A DNA stretch of 64,000 nt. It comes from Tanypteryx hageni. Taxonomy: Eukaryota > Arthropoda > Insecta > Odonata > Petaluridae. The stretch spans positions 9,889,108-9,953,107 of the forward strand of contig CM054114.1 in the NCBI GenBank assembly GCA_028673005.1. The letters run 5' to 3'. The position numbers were made by a program, and so were the translations under genes. Shown one piece after another: positions 13,621-25,884 of this stretch. Numbering within the stretch: position 1 is the first letter of the stretch; each line of letters opens with the position of its first letter. The notes below the pieces were generated by a model. The model did not search any database. It saw nothing but the letters and a program-made list of their open reading frames with translations, and was not told the DNA's origin.

Positions 13621-14195
13621 TTTTTCTCTTTATAACTGTCTTGGAAATCTTATAAAGCGTTGATTAAGATTTGTTTTTTTGTAATGCTCTAGAGGTAATT
13701 GTTTTTGAAATCCTCTGTTTTGGATTACTAGTTTATGCAAGGTTACGATTTTAAACGGTTCCAGCTATTCTGTATTTTTCGTATTCGTGTTGTGCAAGCG
13801 TGAAGGTGCGGTTCTCCGCACAGTTGCTATATCGGTCATTTATGCGGTAGGAAAATTTTTATTTACTCGTGAGACCTTGCGGTGGAAGAGATTGTGTGGT
13901 TAAAAAAAATTTTCAAGGATCTCCCTCTCTCTTTAATTCTGCGCGAGAAATCTTCATCAACGGTTCTCTTCGCGCCATTCTCATAAAAGGGGACATTTTA
14001 AACGTCATTCTTGATTATGAAGGACGATAACAATACGAGTCAGATACGATGGCTTGGGATAGCAAGATACATTAAATTATTGAGATGGAATCACTGAACG
14101 GTGAGATCAATCCAGGCCGTTAATATCTATAACAACAGTTTCCACATGGGAAGGCTCGACTTTGAGGAAAGATTCCATAATATAATTAAAAACAT
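13621..14195. other. AT-rich non-coding stretch
   Basis: AT-rich sequence with nothing recognised up to the foldback element at 14196. Confidence 0.5.
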
Positions 14196-14326
14196 ATATT
14201 GTATATTTCCAGTATACACGAATTTAATCGACCGGTTTCGCCTGTTACAGCATCATCAGGTGATGATGCTGCAACAGACGAAAACGGTCAGTAAATTCTT
14301 GTCTAGTGGATAAGTGTATACAATAT
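14196..14326. mobile_element. Foldback (palindromic) element, copy 1
   Basis: Large inverted repeat. The inner arms 14229-14258 and 14261-14290 pair at 26 of 30 positions around a 2-base centre (GG). Outer arms, with gaps, extend to ATATTGTATA (14196-14205) opposite TATACAATAT (14317-14326). The left arm carries ACCGGTTTCG and the right arm GATGATG-CTG-CAA-CAG-ACGAAAACGG. Related modules occur at 27481 and 30526, so this is a dispersed family and not a chance palindrome. No coding capacity. It could be a MITE or foldback transposon, or a palindromic end of a larger retroelement. No target-site duplication could be fixed. Confidence 0.75.
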
Positions 14327-14842
14327 TATTATAACATTTAGAACGAAAAAACGAGCACTCGGTATATTTTTATGTATACCATTTTTAATGTTTTCTTGAA
14401 AATTAAGAGGTTAACCAAAGAAATACGATCTCGGGATATTGCTATTTTTCAAAAAGAAAAATCGCGTGTCTCATATACAGTACTGCCTCACCTCAGCCCT
14501 TGGTATCTCCCTAACGCTCTTACTTCCCCTTTCGAATCGTCATCCACGTCACGACATCAATATCACATCTCGCAAAAATTAATTCCAGGGGACGGCCCCG
14601 CCATTATGGCCGCTGACTCCTTAATTGCATCCCAGAAAGATTTACCACTCCATCCGAGAGAATTTCCGTCCGATGCTCCCGATTCCTCATGGCAACTCCC
14701 TCTTTCTCTCTCTCTCTCTCTCCCTCTCTCTCTCACAGCTCCGGAGAAAGGAGGGACCGCGATCCCGGAGAATATTAATTTGCGTGAACGAGTCTTCTCC
14801 CGGTTTTCTGCGGCAGGAGGGAGGGTAAGGGGAGAGAGGTAT

Positions 14843-14844
<2 letters not shown>
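14327..14844. other. AT-rich flank and start of GC/CT block
   Basis: AT-rich to about 14480, then GC-richer with a (CT)n run at about 14700-14735. No gene recognised. Confidence 0.45.

Positions 14845-14926
<82 letters not shown>
14845..14926. repeat. Long (GA)n microsatellite
   Basis: About 40 GA units, nearly pure. It lies about 110 bases after a CT run (14700-14735), so the two can pair as an inverted repeat. All frames through it read Arg/Glu or Ser/Leu and remain open, which explains the 336-residue frame spanning 14372-15382. Confidence 0.95.
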
Positions 14927-14929
<3 letters not shown>

Positions 14930-16300
14930 CGGAGGGAAGAGGGAACTGCCGAAAATACGGACGACTGGGACGCAAATTGGTCCGGCGTCTGGGGAATTCA
15001 TTCCGGGCTATTATTGAGGCTGCTGAAGTGTTCTCGTAATAAATCAAGACGCCGCGAGTGTATTCCTGAGAATAGATCCGCTGATTTTCCATCCTCCACC
15101 GTCTTTCTCTCTCCTCTCTCTTTCTCTCCCTCAGACCTCTTTTTTATTTACTTTTCCCTGCGTTTCCTTGAAAATCTCGTCCTTTTTTGGAGGGCGATTG
15201 TTAATAGGGTGCGGAACTCTCATTTGTTTGTTTCGCTTCGGAGAAAGAGTGCGTATGTGCGTACAGGGTGCGAGTGGGCGATGTGGGAGGAGCACTATGG
15301 CGCAGATGAGAAGGTGTCGGGTAGGGTGTGTTCTCCTTCCATCCCAAATGGAATTAATTCCATTCTTGAAGGCAGGAAATGAGGAGGCGAGGCATTCCAT
15401 CTCAACAGGGACACGAACCTGACGAAATGGCTGGCTTAGTGAGCTGTCCTTTCCGGATCGCGGTGGGCGGGGGACTCCGGGTACTCCGGGGATGCTCGCT
15501 TCCTTTGACCGAGCAACTCCTTTCCCGGAGAACTCGGAGCTCAGATTCCGGTATGTGAGCATTCTGCAGCTCTCGTTTTGTTAGACTTGGAATCGAGATC
15601 GACATGATATTTAAGCAAAGAGTAGGAACAGTTCGTTTTCTGGACGCAGCAGAACGCAATTGAGTCGCTTGTTTAACGCTTCACTATTAATTAATTAATC
15701 CGATAATACTAAAGCAGACTGCTGCTTGAACTAATTATTTTAAATTGTAAATAGAGTACAAATAGAATTTACGCATTTAATAACAGAAGTGATCTTTTTA
15801 ATGTAGAACATGACAAAGACTTGTAGCAAAATAAATTATTATTTTTCGGATTCGTGGAAATCATACGTATTAAGGGATTAATAGAAAAGAATATATTGCA
15901 AAAATTCGAATCTAGCAGCCTCGAATGGTACTGTATCAATTGCTCATAACCATATCTGTGACCTAGACAACGTGTGTTTTTTACCACTGTTACTATCTTT
16001 GTAGAACACATACTATTATAGAACCGGGATATAAATCGTTCATCACGCTTTTCAAGAATTAGGGGGATATTTTAATTTCGATTGAAGTGTGTTTATTTGA
16101 GGTCACCAATTCCATAAGGAATTTAATATTCTTTAATTAATATTTGATCAAAGGAACTTATCCTTAAACTCAAGCACTTAAAATTCTTGTTTTTCAGGAT
16201 AAAATTGACAAGGCTTACAGAAAAACTACAAACTTCTTGAGGAGCGAGGAACAAAAATACCCACTGCAAAATATGCATCGCCAATGCTGGGAACGATGGT
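14927..16300. other. CpG-containing block then AT-rich non-coding DNA
   Basis: 14927-15660 is GC-richer with a CT patch at 15090-15160. 15661-16300 is AT-rich. Frames on both strands overlap over 15131-15562 and none shows a domain. Confidence 0.45.
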
Positions 16301-16772
16301 TTTCTTACGATTGAGGAATGTGACGCGGGATTGCATCCTGCAACACAAAATGAGAAAAGAGGGGGTGAGAAAGAGACGTCGAGAAAGGACCTGAGGAAGG
16401 AGAGGGACTTGGATGGGAATGGGCGTCGAGAAGCACCAAAGTGAGGCCGAAGAAAGAAAAAGGAAAGACAGAGGCAGTGGGAGGAGGAGTGTCTCTCTCT
16501 CTCTCTCTCTCGTGCAGCATTAGGGGAAGACGACGTCGAAGAGGAGCGGCGAAACGGTCGCAGTAATACACTCGGGTCGATTGGTCATCCTGTTTTTGCA
16601 GAATCACCTACGAATGCGTTTTCCCGAGGATAGGATTAAGAAAACACACGCCCCGGACCAATCCGCCTAATCGGGTCTCGAGACCACGATCATTTACCCG
16701 CGGATCTGTTTCACGAAGTGTTCGGGTGCCGCAGCCAAGGGATTATGGCGGTTAATCCGCGTCCCATCGGCC
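16301..16772. other. GC-rich block with CT microsatellite
   Basis: Purine-rich at about 16340-16490, with a short (CT)n at about 16492-16512, then a CpG-rich part to 16770. No gene recognised. Confidence 0.45.
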
Positions 16773-16860
16773 GAGAGAGAGAGAGAGAGAGAGAGAAGGA
16801 GAGAGGGAGAGAGAGAAGAGAGGAGGGAGAAAGAGAGGTAGAGAAGAAGAAAGAGAGGAT
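16773..16860. repeat. (GA)n and interrupted GA-rich tract
   Basis: About 12 pure GA units (16773-16796) followed by interrupted AGAGAGGGAG-type sequence to about 16860. Confidence 0.9.
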
Positions 16861-17700
16861 GGTCAGAGGAAGCGAGGCGCATACAGCATGCGACAAGGAA
16901 GAGGAGATCTTTAACTCCGCCTGGAAATATAAGGCTTTCGTCTTGAGGGGTCGTAATTCGATGCGTTTTATCAAAAGATAACAACTCTTAATTGCTGATT
17001 AAATGCCATTCACACTTCTATAAATAATTTCGTTGTAGCGCTGTCTCAGCTAAATCTCGGGCAAATTTAGTGATCAAATCTTCTACAGTCAGTTTTAGTA
17101 TTTTAATTTGCTAACAATACATTTTGAAGCCCGAATGGTACCTTATTATTTTGATGATTTACAGCGTGTTTCAAATCGGCAAATAATGATTGTGCACGCA
17201 ACGTCACTATGATGGGTATTAATAGTATTGAATTTTCTCTCCATGCATTCATTTCGATGCCACAAAATCGTGAATTTTGAGTTAATACCTACTCCTTTTC
17301 CCACATTTTTAGATTTGCATTCAGTGCTACCGTGAGCGGTGAAGAAATAATTTTGTTTCATTTACAACAATATTTTGGCATCACGCCAGAAATTCTTTTT
17401 TAAGAGTTGGTTTAAATTAACACTTTTGGAACTTTCATTATTCGTCGAATTAAGATTTTAATTAACTCACTTCAAGCAGAAAAATTCTCAATTCAAATGC
17501 CTCGCAAAATAATGCACGTTTAGAAGCACACTAAATTTTCGAAAGCAATTAAAGAAGTTGCGTCTTTGCTCTAGCAGAGCGCCTTTCTGAACTCGTTTCT
17601 GCGAGGTCTCCTCTTGAATTCTCGCAAAAAGGACGAACGAATAACGTAAATAAATTGAAAAAAAAAGAGAACAAGAGTAAGGGCGGATGCGCACAAATTA
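16861..17700. other. AT-rich non-coding stretch
   Basis: Short GC-richer end of the previous block, then AT-rich DNA to 17700. Nothing recognised. Confidence 0.5.
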
Positions 17701-17894
17701 AAAAGGGGGCGGGGTGAAGAAGCGAGGAAAACTTTTCGCGGAAAAGGAACTGCGTTCCAAGGCAGCCCTCTTTTGTTTTTTTCAGTTTTATTTCCTTCCC
17801 CCTTCGAGACGAAACAAATGAGTTAGGGAAATGACTTCTGCCTTACCACTCGACCCGCAGCGCTGGGATGAGGGCGAAGCAGAAACTGAGCTGG

Positions 17895-18030
17895 GAAAAG
17901 AGGTGGGGGAGAGAGGTGGGGGAGAGAGAGGTGGGAGAGAGAGAGAGGTTTGGGAGAGAGAGGTGGGGGAGAGAGAGGTGGGGGAGGAGGAAGTGAAGAG
18001 AGAGAGAGAGAGGATGCGAGTGGAGAGTGA
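17895..18030. repeat. GAGAGGTGGGGGAGA-type minisatellite
   Basis: Tandem degenerate copies of a roughly 16-19-bp purine unit around the core AGAGGTGGGGGAGAG. It produces a 76-residue Arg/Glu/Gly frame (17831-18061) with no other support for coding. Confidence 0.8.
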
Positions 18031-18061
18031 GAGGGAGGAGGGGGAGATGGAGGCGCTGTAA

Positions 18062-18640
18062 GAATAGGAGTTAGAAAAATGTACTAGAGGAAAAATATCT
18101 GCGGCGGGGTAATGGAACGCTGCGGTGATAAGAGGTGTGAATATATGTGCGCCTTTTAGCCAGTTATAATTTTTAACGTTAGTCCAAATGAATATGAAAC
18201 AGATAGAAACGGTATGAAATTCGATGAATTATTTATTTAATTTAAACTCTATGCCGATTTGTAATAAACGCCTTTTCTTAGTTGTTGCTCAAAATATAAC
18301 TAACTATTTTGTTAAATGTTTACTGTGTATGTATGAGTTTATGTGTGTGTATGTGTGAATATAGGCAGTGAGTATATATACGTATAATTATCTATTGGCT
18401 TTGATTTTAATGTAATGCAAAGTTTTACGTATAAAATATTATTTTATCAGTTTAAATGATATTTTTTACTAACATTTATTCATATACAAATTATATTTTC
18501 TTATGTTAAACGTATTATTTACACATGACGTTATGAAAAAATAATTTAATTTTAATTAACCAAATGTATTTTCACCAGTATCCGAAAAACATTTATGGAA
18601 ATGATTTAGCGAGCGACGACCGATTAAATTAAACAAAATT
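18062..18640. other. AT-rich non-coding stretch with short TG/TA-rich run
   Basis: AT-rich; a TGTATG-type run lies at about 18320-18395. Nothing else recognised. Confidence 0.5.
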
Positions 18641-18949
18641 ATAAGACGAAATTCGAGCAGAAGTTGAAGGGTAAGGGCGGTAACAGTGGCAGGTGGCGAA
18701 TGGAGGAAGAAAGAAAATTAAGCAATCCGGAAAGAGGAAGACGGCACGAGATGAGAATATTCATTAAAACTCCTCGGGGAGGGGTAGCAGAGAAGAGGGA
18801 CTCAGAGGGAGAGAGAAGGTCCGATACAAGTCATTTGCAGCAGAGGGCGAGGGATGTCTTAATTCCGTAGGATATCTCATTTCCCGGGGCTAGATCCCCT
18901 TGGTTCTCTCTCTCTGCCAATCTACTCCTCTCCCGCCTCCGTCTTCTCC
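18641..18949. other. Purine-rich to CT-rich transition
   Basis: GC-richer block that is purine-rich to about 18830 and switches to pyrimidine-rich by 18900. No gene recognised. Confidence 0.4.
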
Positions 18950-19138
18950 CACACTCGCCTCCGTCTTCACCCCCTCTCCATCATCTTCTCCTCCTCCACA
19001 CACTCGCCTCCGTCTTCACCCCCTCGCCTTCATCTTCTCCCCCTCCCCACACGCCTCCATCTTTTCCCCCTCGCCTCCATCTTCTCCCCCTCCCCACACG
19101 CCTCCGTCTTTTCCCCCTCGCCTCGTATCCTCACCACC
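18950..19138. repeat. About 49-bp pyrimidine VNTR, four units
   Basis: Units at about 18950-18998, 18999-19049, 19050-19096 and 19097-19138. Each contains two CGCCTCCRTCTT-like half-units followed by CCCCCTC. The last unit is truncated or diverged. The 213-residue Ser/Pro-rich frame 18900-19541 crosses it and is a repeat artefact in my view. Confidence 0.8.
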
Positions 19139-19870
19139 ATCGACACCCGGCCGAGGTGACCCTCTCTCCTTGGCTTCCCCCTCTCCACCCCCTCCCTCCC
19201 TACCCATAACCTCCTTCGCAGACTCCGCCATTTCTGTAAGCTTCCTTCTCTCGCTTGATCAATACGGCGAACCCCACTTCTCCCTTTCCTCCCTCGCTTC
19301 CCCTTCCCCTGCTCTCCCCGTACTAGCTACGCCCACGCCCTGGTGCGTCTTACTTCTCCGAAGGGGGGCTGTGTCTTGGCGTCGGCGTCAGCCGCACCAA
19401 GCAATGGCGCTCATTTCATCTCTGTCTTTCTCAGACAATGGAGATTCGCGGGATTTTGGAAACTTTTATGTCATCTATCTCTCTCACTTTCTTTCCATCA
19501 AACTCTCTCTCTCTCTAGCTATGAGACTATTTGCCCATTGAGTCCGCTAATGAATTAGGAAGGCAGAGCAGGATTATGGAGTCACACGAATAAACTCATT
19601 AAAAGTCGAGTCAAAGCTGTGAGCAAAAGTTGTTTGACGTGAGGGAAAGGCAAAAGGTTTTTGGGAAAGGAATCGGAGTGGATCCGGTTGGTGAGGGAAG
19701 GGCGGGTGGGAGGGGAAGGATGAAGGGGGCGGTGGGAAGAAAGAGGGAGGAGGTGATAAGGGAGAAGGGGAGGAAGTTTGTAAGGAAGGGGGAGAAGAAG
19801 AGGGGAGGTGAGAATGGGGCATTTTGCGGTCATCATCGACCGCGTATTCTTCTTTGAGAGACAAAGAGCG
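19139..19870. other. CT-rich then purine-rich block
   Basis: Pyrimidine-rich to about 19330 and again at 19470-19520, then purine-rich G/A at 19630-19815. The strand bias therefore flips within one block. No coding evidence. Confidence 0.45.
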
Positions 19871-20990
19871 ACTGTTTGTGTGTCGCGAAACAAATTACCT
19901 AATACTTTTTCCTCTCATTATGACGGATAAAATGAGTCGCAGCACGACGCTTGTGACTTGAATGATATCTCAATCGAATTGTTTCGAGAAAGAGCTATTG
20001 GTCAGATCGCTTCGCTTTATACATTGCCACTAATTTCCTTTCCGTGGGACGTTATTGTTGAGAGATGATTAACGTTCTCACTTCTCTAGAGTGAGGACTG
20101 AATTGCATTTTTCAAGAGTTTCTTATTTCTCAGATTTATTAGCGAGTCAGAATGTAAATTCGTAAATTTAACGTGAAACCGCGTGGGTTTCAATCATATT
20201 CCATTTCGATAACATTTTTGGTGTTTATAGTTGATCCCGTACAAAATTTATATTTGCGCATTTTATCATTGATGTACATAGTTTAAAAAATTTCTATATT
20301 CTATATTTTAATCATGGAATTTGAACATCCCTTCTTCTGTATTTATCGTTGTTTTAGCAAAGAAATATATGTTACTTATTACTAATAATTAAAGAATATA
20401 ATATAAATAATATAAAATAAAATAATAGGTTACAGCTCTTTCCATGCCATGTGACTATCATTTCTGTGCCCGTTCGTGTTTTGGTGCAACTAATATCTCC
20501 TTTCTGGTTATTTTATTGGAATTTATTCCGATTCACTGTTTATTTGTGTATAGTAAGTAGTTTATATTTCTCTGGCCACACTGACCAGAGAAGTGGTTAA
20601 GAGGTTTCTTGTTAGGTGCCTGAATATTTCTTATTCAAACAAATTTTGTAAACTCAACCGTAGTATTTTATAAATATTCTTTGCAGTAGTGAATAAAATT
20701 TTGAAACGATGTGAAATCGAACATTTTTTAAATTTGAGAATTAAAAAAAGTAAAACCGTGTATTTAAGGAAAAGAAGCAGCGTATCAATAATGAATAACA
20801 TAGTGGATATAAGTGGCGTGTTATAGTACGCATTGTGTATCGACACATGTGCCTAAACTGTCAACAGGATTCGCATTTAGTGAATGTATATAATACGATG
20901 TATAAGGGAGAGAGCAAGCAGCGATTTCTGTGGTTACCAAAGAGAGAGAGAGATACTTAGATAGTTGTCTTCATTTTGAATTTTATAATA
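19871..20990. other. AT-rich non-coding stretch
   Basis: AT-rich; a short AAATAATATAAAATA-type run lies at about 20395-20430 and a short (GA)n at 20940-20953. Nothing else recognised. Confidence 0.5.
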
Positions 20991-21560
20991 AAGGCTCCTT
21001 CTAGCAATTCCGAGTGAGGTCTGGAAAGGTTGGAGAGGGACCCGTCTCGCTCTACCCCACGGACACCGAACTGGTTTAGCGGTGACCTTCCACTTGGCCA
21101 TCGCAGAGCGAAATATTCGGCGAAGGGACTAGGGCGATGGACCCATAGTATACCACCGATACTGGAAAGGAAGGAAGGCGAACGGTAGTTAAGGGTGAGA
21201 CAGGGAGTGGGGAGGGTGCGGGATGATTTGGCACCCTGTGCGCAGTGCCTCGTGAAAGACGTAATGGCTGCTCAGAGTAACGGGCTTCCCGCCGAAAACC
21301 CCTTTACGCGGCAACGGCGCTGCCTGGGGTTGGCCCGTGTTCGCCTCTCGCATATGCCTCTCTCTCTCTCCAATTCTACGTTCTTGCTCGCCCTGCGGCC
21401 TACTATAGCTTGCAAAAGGATTAAGGAATTTATGCGTCCGTCTTTGTAGGGCCCCCTTTACGATTCCGCAGGGTCCTCATCCCCAGGCTTAAAGGGTTCA
21501 AATAGATTAGTCGATCGGCTGCTTCGCCTGGCTCATGGTGTTCAGTCGATTGCTAAGAAA
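20991..21560. other. GC-rich, less biased block of unknown nature
   Basis: GC-rich block without the usual purine/pyrimidine runs. Frame 21195-21449 (84 residues) has a mixed composition but no domain I recognise. A first exon, a CpG-island regulatory element or an old repeat are all possible; I cannot decide. Confidence 0.3.
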
Positions 21561-22180
21561 AGTTCTATTTGTTTATTTTTTGGCGATGATGCTATGCAAA
21601 ATTCCGCATTTCATGGGATATTTTTGGTAACGTATGAATTTATTTCTATTTTGTAGTTGTTTCGGAGTTGCTTAACTTTTCCCGTCTCTGCAATTCTGGC
21701 ATAGATATTCGATTTACGCGGAGATGAACTCCACAGAGATTAGCTATGGCGATTTAGGAGTCGGGATTTACGATTGATGAATATTTGTCAATCTATGTAA
21801 TTTAGATACGCAATTCAATGTTTTAATTACAAATGCAGATGCATAAAATATTTCCGCATTTTGAGTGACATTTTTGTCAAAGATTATAATAATTATCTAT
21901 TGTACAAGTCCTCGGAATTATGGTATGTTTTGCTTCATTTCAAAGCTTGAATCTACGATGGGGAAGCATGTAGTTATTATCTTTTTTTGAAACATTTTTA
22001 TTACCTTTTCATCAGTTAACTATAAATTCACAAATATCAAGGCGCTGCAATGAATCGATGAGGATCGTTCCACTATCGTGATCAGCGAAGAATTAAAAAA
22101 ATAAATTTACGTCATTATTAACGTCATTATTCGTGAAGGAAACTTTTAAAAGAGATAAAGACTCTTGAAAAAGCAACTCC
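21561..22180. other. AT-rich non-coding stretch
   Basis: AT-rich; nothing recognised. Confidence 0.5.
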
Positions 22181-23200
22181 TTTTAACTCGCCAAAGACAC
22201 TCCGTTTTTTCTTTGCCTTACTGATGGCCTTAAACCGATGTAGCTTAGAACACCGCATCCTCGCCTTTCTCCTTCCTTGGCTCGAAGCTCTTCGATGTAA
22301 TTTCCTCCAAACTCGTCCAATTTACCACCGCTCCTTACCACCTCCTCTACTCCCTCCCCTCGTCGAGAATGGTGCCGAGGAGAGGGAGAGACGTCGTCCG
22401 TAGCGACGCGGTGCGGGAGGCAGGGTGGGAAAGGGGAGAGGCGGTGGTGATGGAGAGGGGGGAGGGGAGGGAAGGAGGGAGCCTGGGACCCGGCGGAAGA
22501 AGACGGTGGCCATTGGTGGGTTTGGTCCTCCAAGAGGACGCCACCCGCAAAAACCATAGCCAAGGCTTTTGCCCCTCTCGCCCCTCTCTCGCCTCTCCGC
22601 CCTCTTCCTCTCCTCGCCCCCTTCCCATATAACCTCCCTTTGTCTTCTTCTGCCTTTGCGTTCCGAAAGAAGGAAAAAGAGACCTCCTACCTTCCGCCCC
22701 CTCTACTTTCCTTCCTTTTCCTTTAAGGCCCACCTCCCACGCCCAAATCCCTCGCCAAAGCCTCCCTCTCCTCCGTGCAATTCTCGGCCATCCAACGGCA
22801 GGAAACGGAGGCACTATATCAAGGCCCTTCCACAGCCTCCCACGGACACTTCTCATCTCCCGCTAACCACTGGATCACTCCCTTCCACTTCTCCCCATCT
22901 CCTCGCATCACATTTCTACGAGTCTTCTAGTTTCCGACCCCCTTCCTCTCTCTCTCTCTTCCTCCCTTTCCGCCCACTTCCCCTTCATTCCCTTGTTTCC
23001 TCTCTTGTTTACCTTCCCTCTGTCTTCTCCTTGCTTCCGCTCTGATACTTCTCTCTTCTTCCCTTCATATTCATCATCCCTTTCTCTCGCTCTCTCTAGA
23101 CGCTGCTGCTTTCTTCCCTTTCCCTTCCGCTCCCTTCTCCAGCTCCATTTATCATAGACCCAAGAGATAGAGAGAGAGAGGTTTATTTATTTAGTTGCAG
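22181..23200. other. GC-rich block with purine-to-pyrimidine switch at about 22,560
   Basis: Plus strand is purine-rich at 22370-22500 and pyrimidine-rich from about 22565 to 23160. Frames up to 169 residues exist on both strands over the same bases, a sign of stop-poor composition and not of a gene. Confidence 0.45.
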
Positions 23201-23672
23201 CCAGCTCGTGCTCAATTACGTGTTTTGCGGCGCTGTTTGATTTATTTGTGTTGGAATATATATGTATCGCGTACGCTATGCTTTTCCGAGTAATGCGTCA
23301 CCGTGGCTTAGTGTGACCGCCGTCTTAAATTTAACTGATTTTTAGGAACATATCTGTAAATTGATAATGTCAAACTATTTTCGATAATAGTATGCAAGAA
23401 AACTTCTATCGTTATTTCAGAATTGTTTGACTATGGTGCCCACTGCGCTAATTTAAATATATCTTCTATCTTGTATTTTCGTGATCACTTTACTACCTAC
23501 CCTGAATAAAATTCCTCATGGGCCAATGTTTCCGCGTTTTACATAACCGCATTTATTTCTTTTTGCTTTTATTGCGCTTTCTGGCAGTCATTTTCCATTT
23601 GATCGACGTTGGACGAATGCATCCAATAGATCGAAGTCTTATAATTTGTTTTTTTTTTAACGGGTAAATATA
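23201..23672. other. AT-rich non-coding stretch
   Basis: AT-rich flank of the hAT-type element; nothing recognised. Confidence 0.5.
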
Positions 23673-23680
23673 GCTTAGAG

Positions 23681-24017
23681 CAAAGTTTCCCAAACCCAGG
23701 GTAGTGACCCGAACTTGGGTCGCGAAAGCCATATGATCGGTCGCGGATGACCCTCAGTCCCAAAGTAAAAAACTGCAAATTTTCGATTATACCAAGAATA
23801 AATGTACAGAAAGACCACCAAGACAGGCACAAATTATGAAAAAAGGTTGCATAGCGATATTTAGCTTCTAAACTTCGCTTGATCATGCAGTGATATACCT
23901 GCTGATAAACCTACGGCGATTTTCTGGGGTACTGAGTAGGCATCGGTACCATTTGGGTCGCAAGGCGAATGCAATTTAAAAATCTGGGTCTTAGACAAAA
24001 AGGTTTGGGAACCACTG
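23681..24017. mobile_element. hAT-type MITE, old copy
   Basis: Non-autonomous element of 337 bp. The left end reads CAAAGTTTCCCAAACCC and the right end, read on the minus strand, CAGTGGTTCCCAAACC, giving imperfect terminal inverted repeats of the widespread hAT type. Flanking octamers GCTTAGAG (23673-23680) and TGTTAGAG (24018-24025) match at 6 of 8, as expected for an old 8-bp target duplication. Internal GGGTCGCG/GGTCGCGG motifs are also seen in the MITE at 45103. No transposase is encoded. The 105-residue minus frame 23569-23886 runs out of the element and is not a gene. Confidence 0.75.
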
Positions 24018-24025
24018 TGTTAGAG

Positions 24026-24690
24026 GGAGTCTTTTGACGGACCTTCTGCCGCCTCCTCGGTCTTCGGCTCCGAGGGGGAAGGGGGTGAGGTGAAGGGTAC
24101 GCAGAGGGGCGCGAAGAGGGTGCTCCGAGGAGCGAGGTCTCTCTCAGACGCCTCCTCCCCCTTTCCATATTCCCCTACCTGCTTATCTGCGGATCATCCG
24201 CTACAACGGACCGCGGAAATTCGGAGCCACGGCTTCCCGGAACAGTTTGCGAGCTGCCTCTCTCGGGTCCTTCTGTCGCATCGCATAGAAGTGTCCATCG
24301 GTGAGGCGAGAGTGAAGGAGGGAGGGGGAAAGGGAGATTGGAAGGGGAAGGGGAGGGGGTAGGGTCAGTTAGAGATTCGTGGGATGGGATGGAGAAGGGA
24401 TGCGCCCGGCGGTTGAAACGGTTTTGTGCTACTCATTGGAGATCTCGGACGGGTTTCCCTGTAACCTGACGCTCGGTTCACTAAGCGTTTTGAGACCACT
24501 CTTCACACGTCATGCCCATGGTCTGCTTCGCTCTCCTCTCTCCCGGTGTCCGGGGACGCGTCTGCCTGCCCGAGGAACTCTTTGCGCATCATCGAATGCG
24601 TTTCGGTATGCCTTGCTTGCTTCTGCGGCGAGAGAAACTTGCGTTCCTATGATTGCACGAAAAAGAAGACTCGGAAAATTTTAAATACCT
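24026..24690. other. CpG-rich block
   Basis: GC-rich block with many CpGs and a G-rich purine run at 24310-24365. The plus frame 24379-24684 (101 residues) has a mixed composition without a known domain; I do not accept it as a gene. It could be a promoter-type island. Confidence 0.35.
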
Positions 24691-25300
24691 ATTCTTCTAA
24701 TAAACTCGAAATTCGTGTGTAGTTCATGCAATTTTTTCATGGAATTTTTAATTATTTGGTTTGAACTATGAAGTTAGTTACTCTAATTCATTTTCGATTT
24801 GTACGCTGTTTCAAAGTAATTAACAGCTCGATTCGCTTAATTTGATCGTTAGGTAATGTAATTATGTAAATTACACGATCGTCATGGAAGATTCATAATA
24901 TTTACCGATTTCGACGAGATGATTATATGTATTATTATTTGTTTTCTGATTAGATTTTATATATTTCGGAAAATTCATTATAGAAATTTCTTTTGTTTGA
25001 CTCTGTAGGAATTTATTGACGAAATCCAAGTTAATGGTGTATTTAATTATTGGGAACACCATTATCACGACTCTCTCTCAATGTATGATAAATTGATTTA
25101 TTTCCACTTTTTGCTTAAAAAGCTTTGCACACGTATGATACGGAGACAGATTTTCATTTAACTTAAGCATTGACTCTTTTAAAGGATGTAACTAAATAAT
25201 TATTTTTAAATTAATTTCCTATTGAAAATGCCCGAAGAATAACTTTCTCAATGCGGGTAAAAAGGAGTTAAAGGCACAGAACTGGTATCGAGACGATGCG
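24691..25300. other. AT-rich non-coding stretch
   Basis: AT-rich; nothing recognised. Confidence 0.5.
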
Positions 25301-25876
25301 TGTAGAAAACGATATGAAATGCACGTCACGTGAAAGTAGTATAATGCTCGCCGTCATAACCACATCAGTTCACTCATCGGGCCTCCGAGGTTGGCCAGAA
25401 GGCTCGTGTGCCACGCACCAATATAGAACACTTAAAAAAAACGCCATTGCAAAGCAATAAAATTCCCACCCCGGCCGCTGCGGCGTGCGCCACGAAACAA
25501 TGGACCTTTTTCGACGCGAGAGCGTGCGTCGCGATCAACAATCGGTCGCTCCAGCGCACATAATGAGAGCAATGCGAGCGTGCGAGGCGTATGGGGACGG
25601 GAGGAGAGGCGGAAAAAACGCAGCCTCACCTCGACGGTCCCTGCGTCTTAGGCATTATCTCGTGCCGGGATTGAGGCCACCCTTGGGAAAAAAAACTAAC
25701 CAGCCCATTAGGGGAGGGACTTCTTTTACCTGCCTCGGACGGTGCGGGGCGGGGCCGCACGCGTGCCACGGACTCGTTTATCGCCTCATCCGCTACCCTC
25801 GAACACGGATCCCTTTTTTATCGTTGCCAATTTTGAACGAGTTTTTATTGGCCATTGTCGCGTCGACCTAAATGCG
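25301..25876. other. CpG-rich block
   Basis: Dense CpGs at about 25460-25800, with little purine/pyrimidine bias. Overlapping frames on both strands (for example 25485-25871 plus and 25432-25629 minus) lack domains. A CpG-island-like regulatory element is the best guess. Confidence 0.4.
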
Positions 25877-25884
25877 GCCTAGTC

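Noticed and set aside
14372..15382. 336-residue open frame, the longest in the window
   Set aside because: It passes through an 82-bp (GA)n array read as Arg-Glu repeats, and the remainder has no domain. Opposite-strand frames are open over the same bases.
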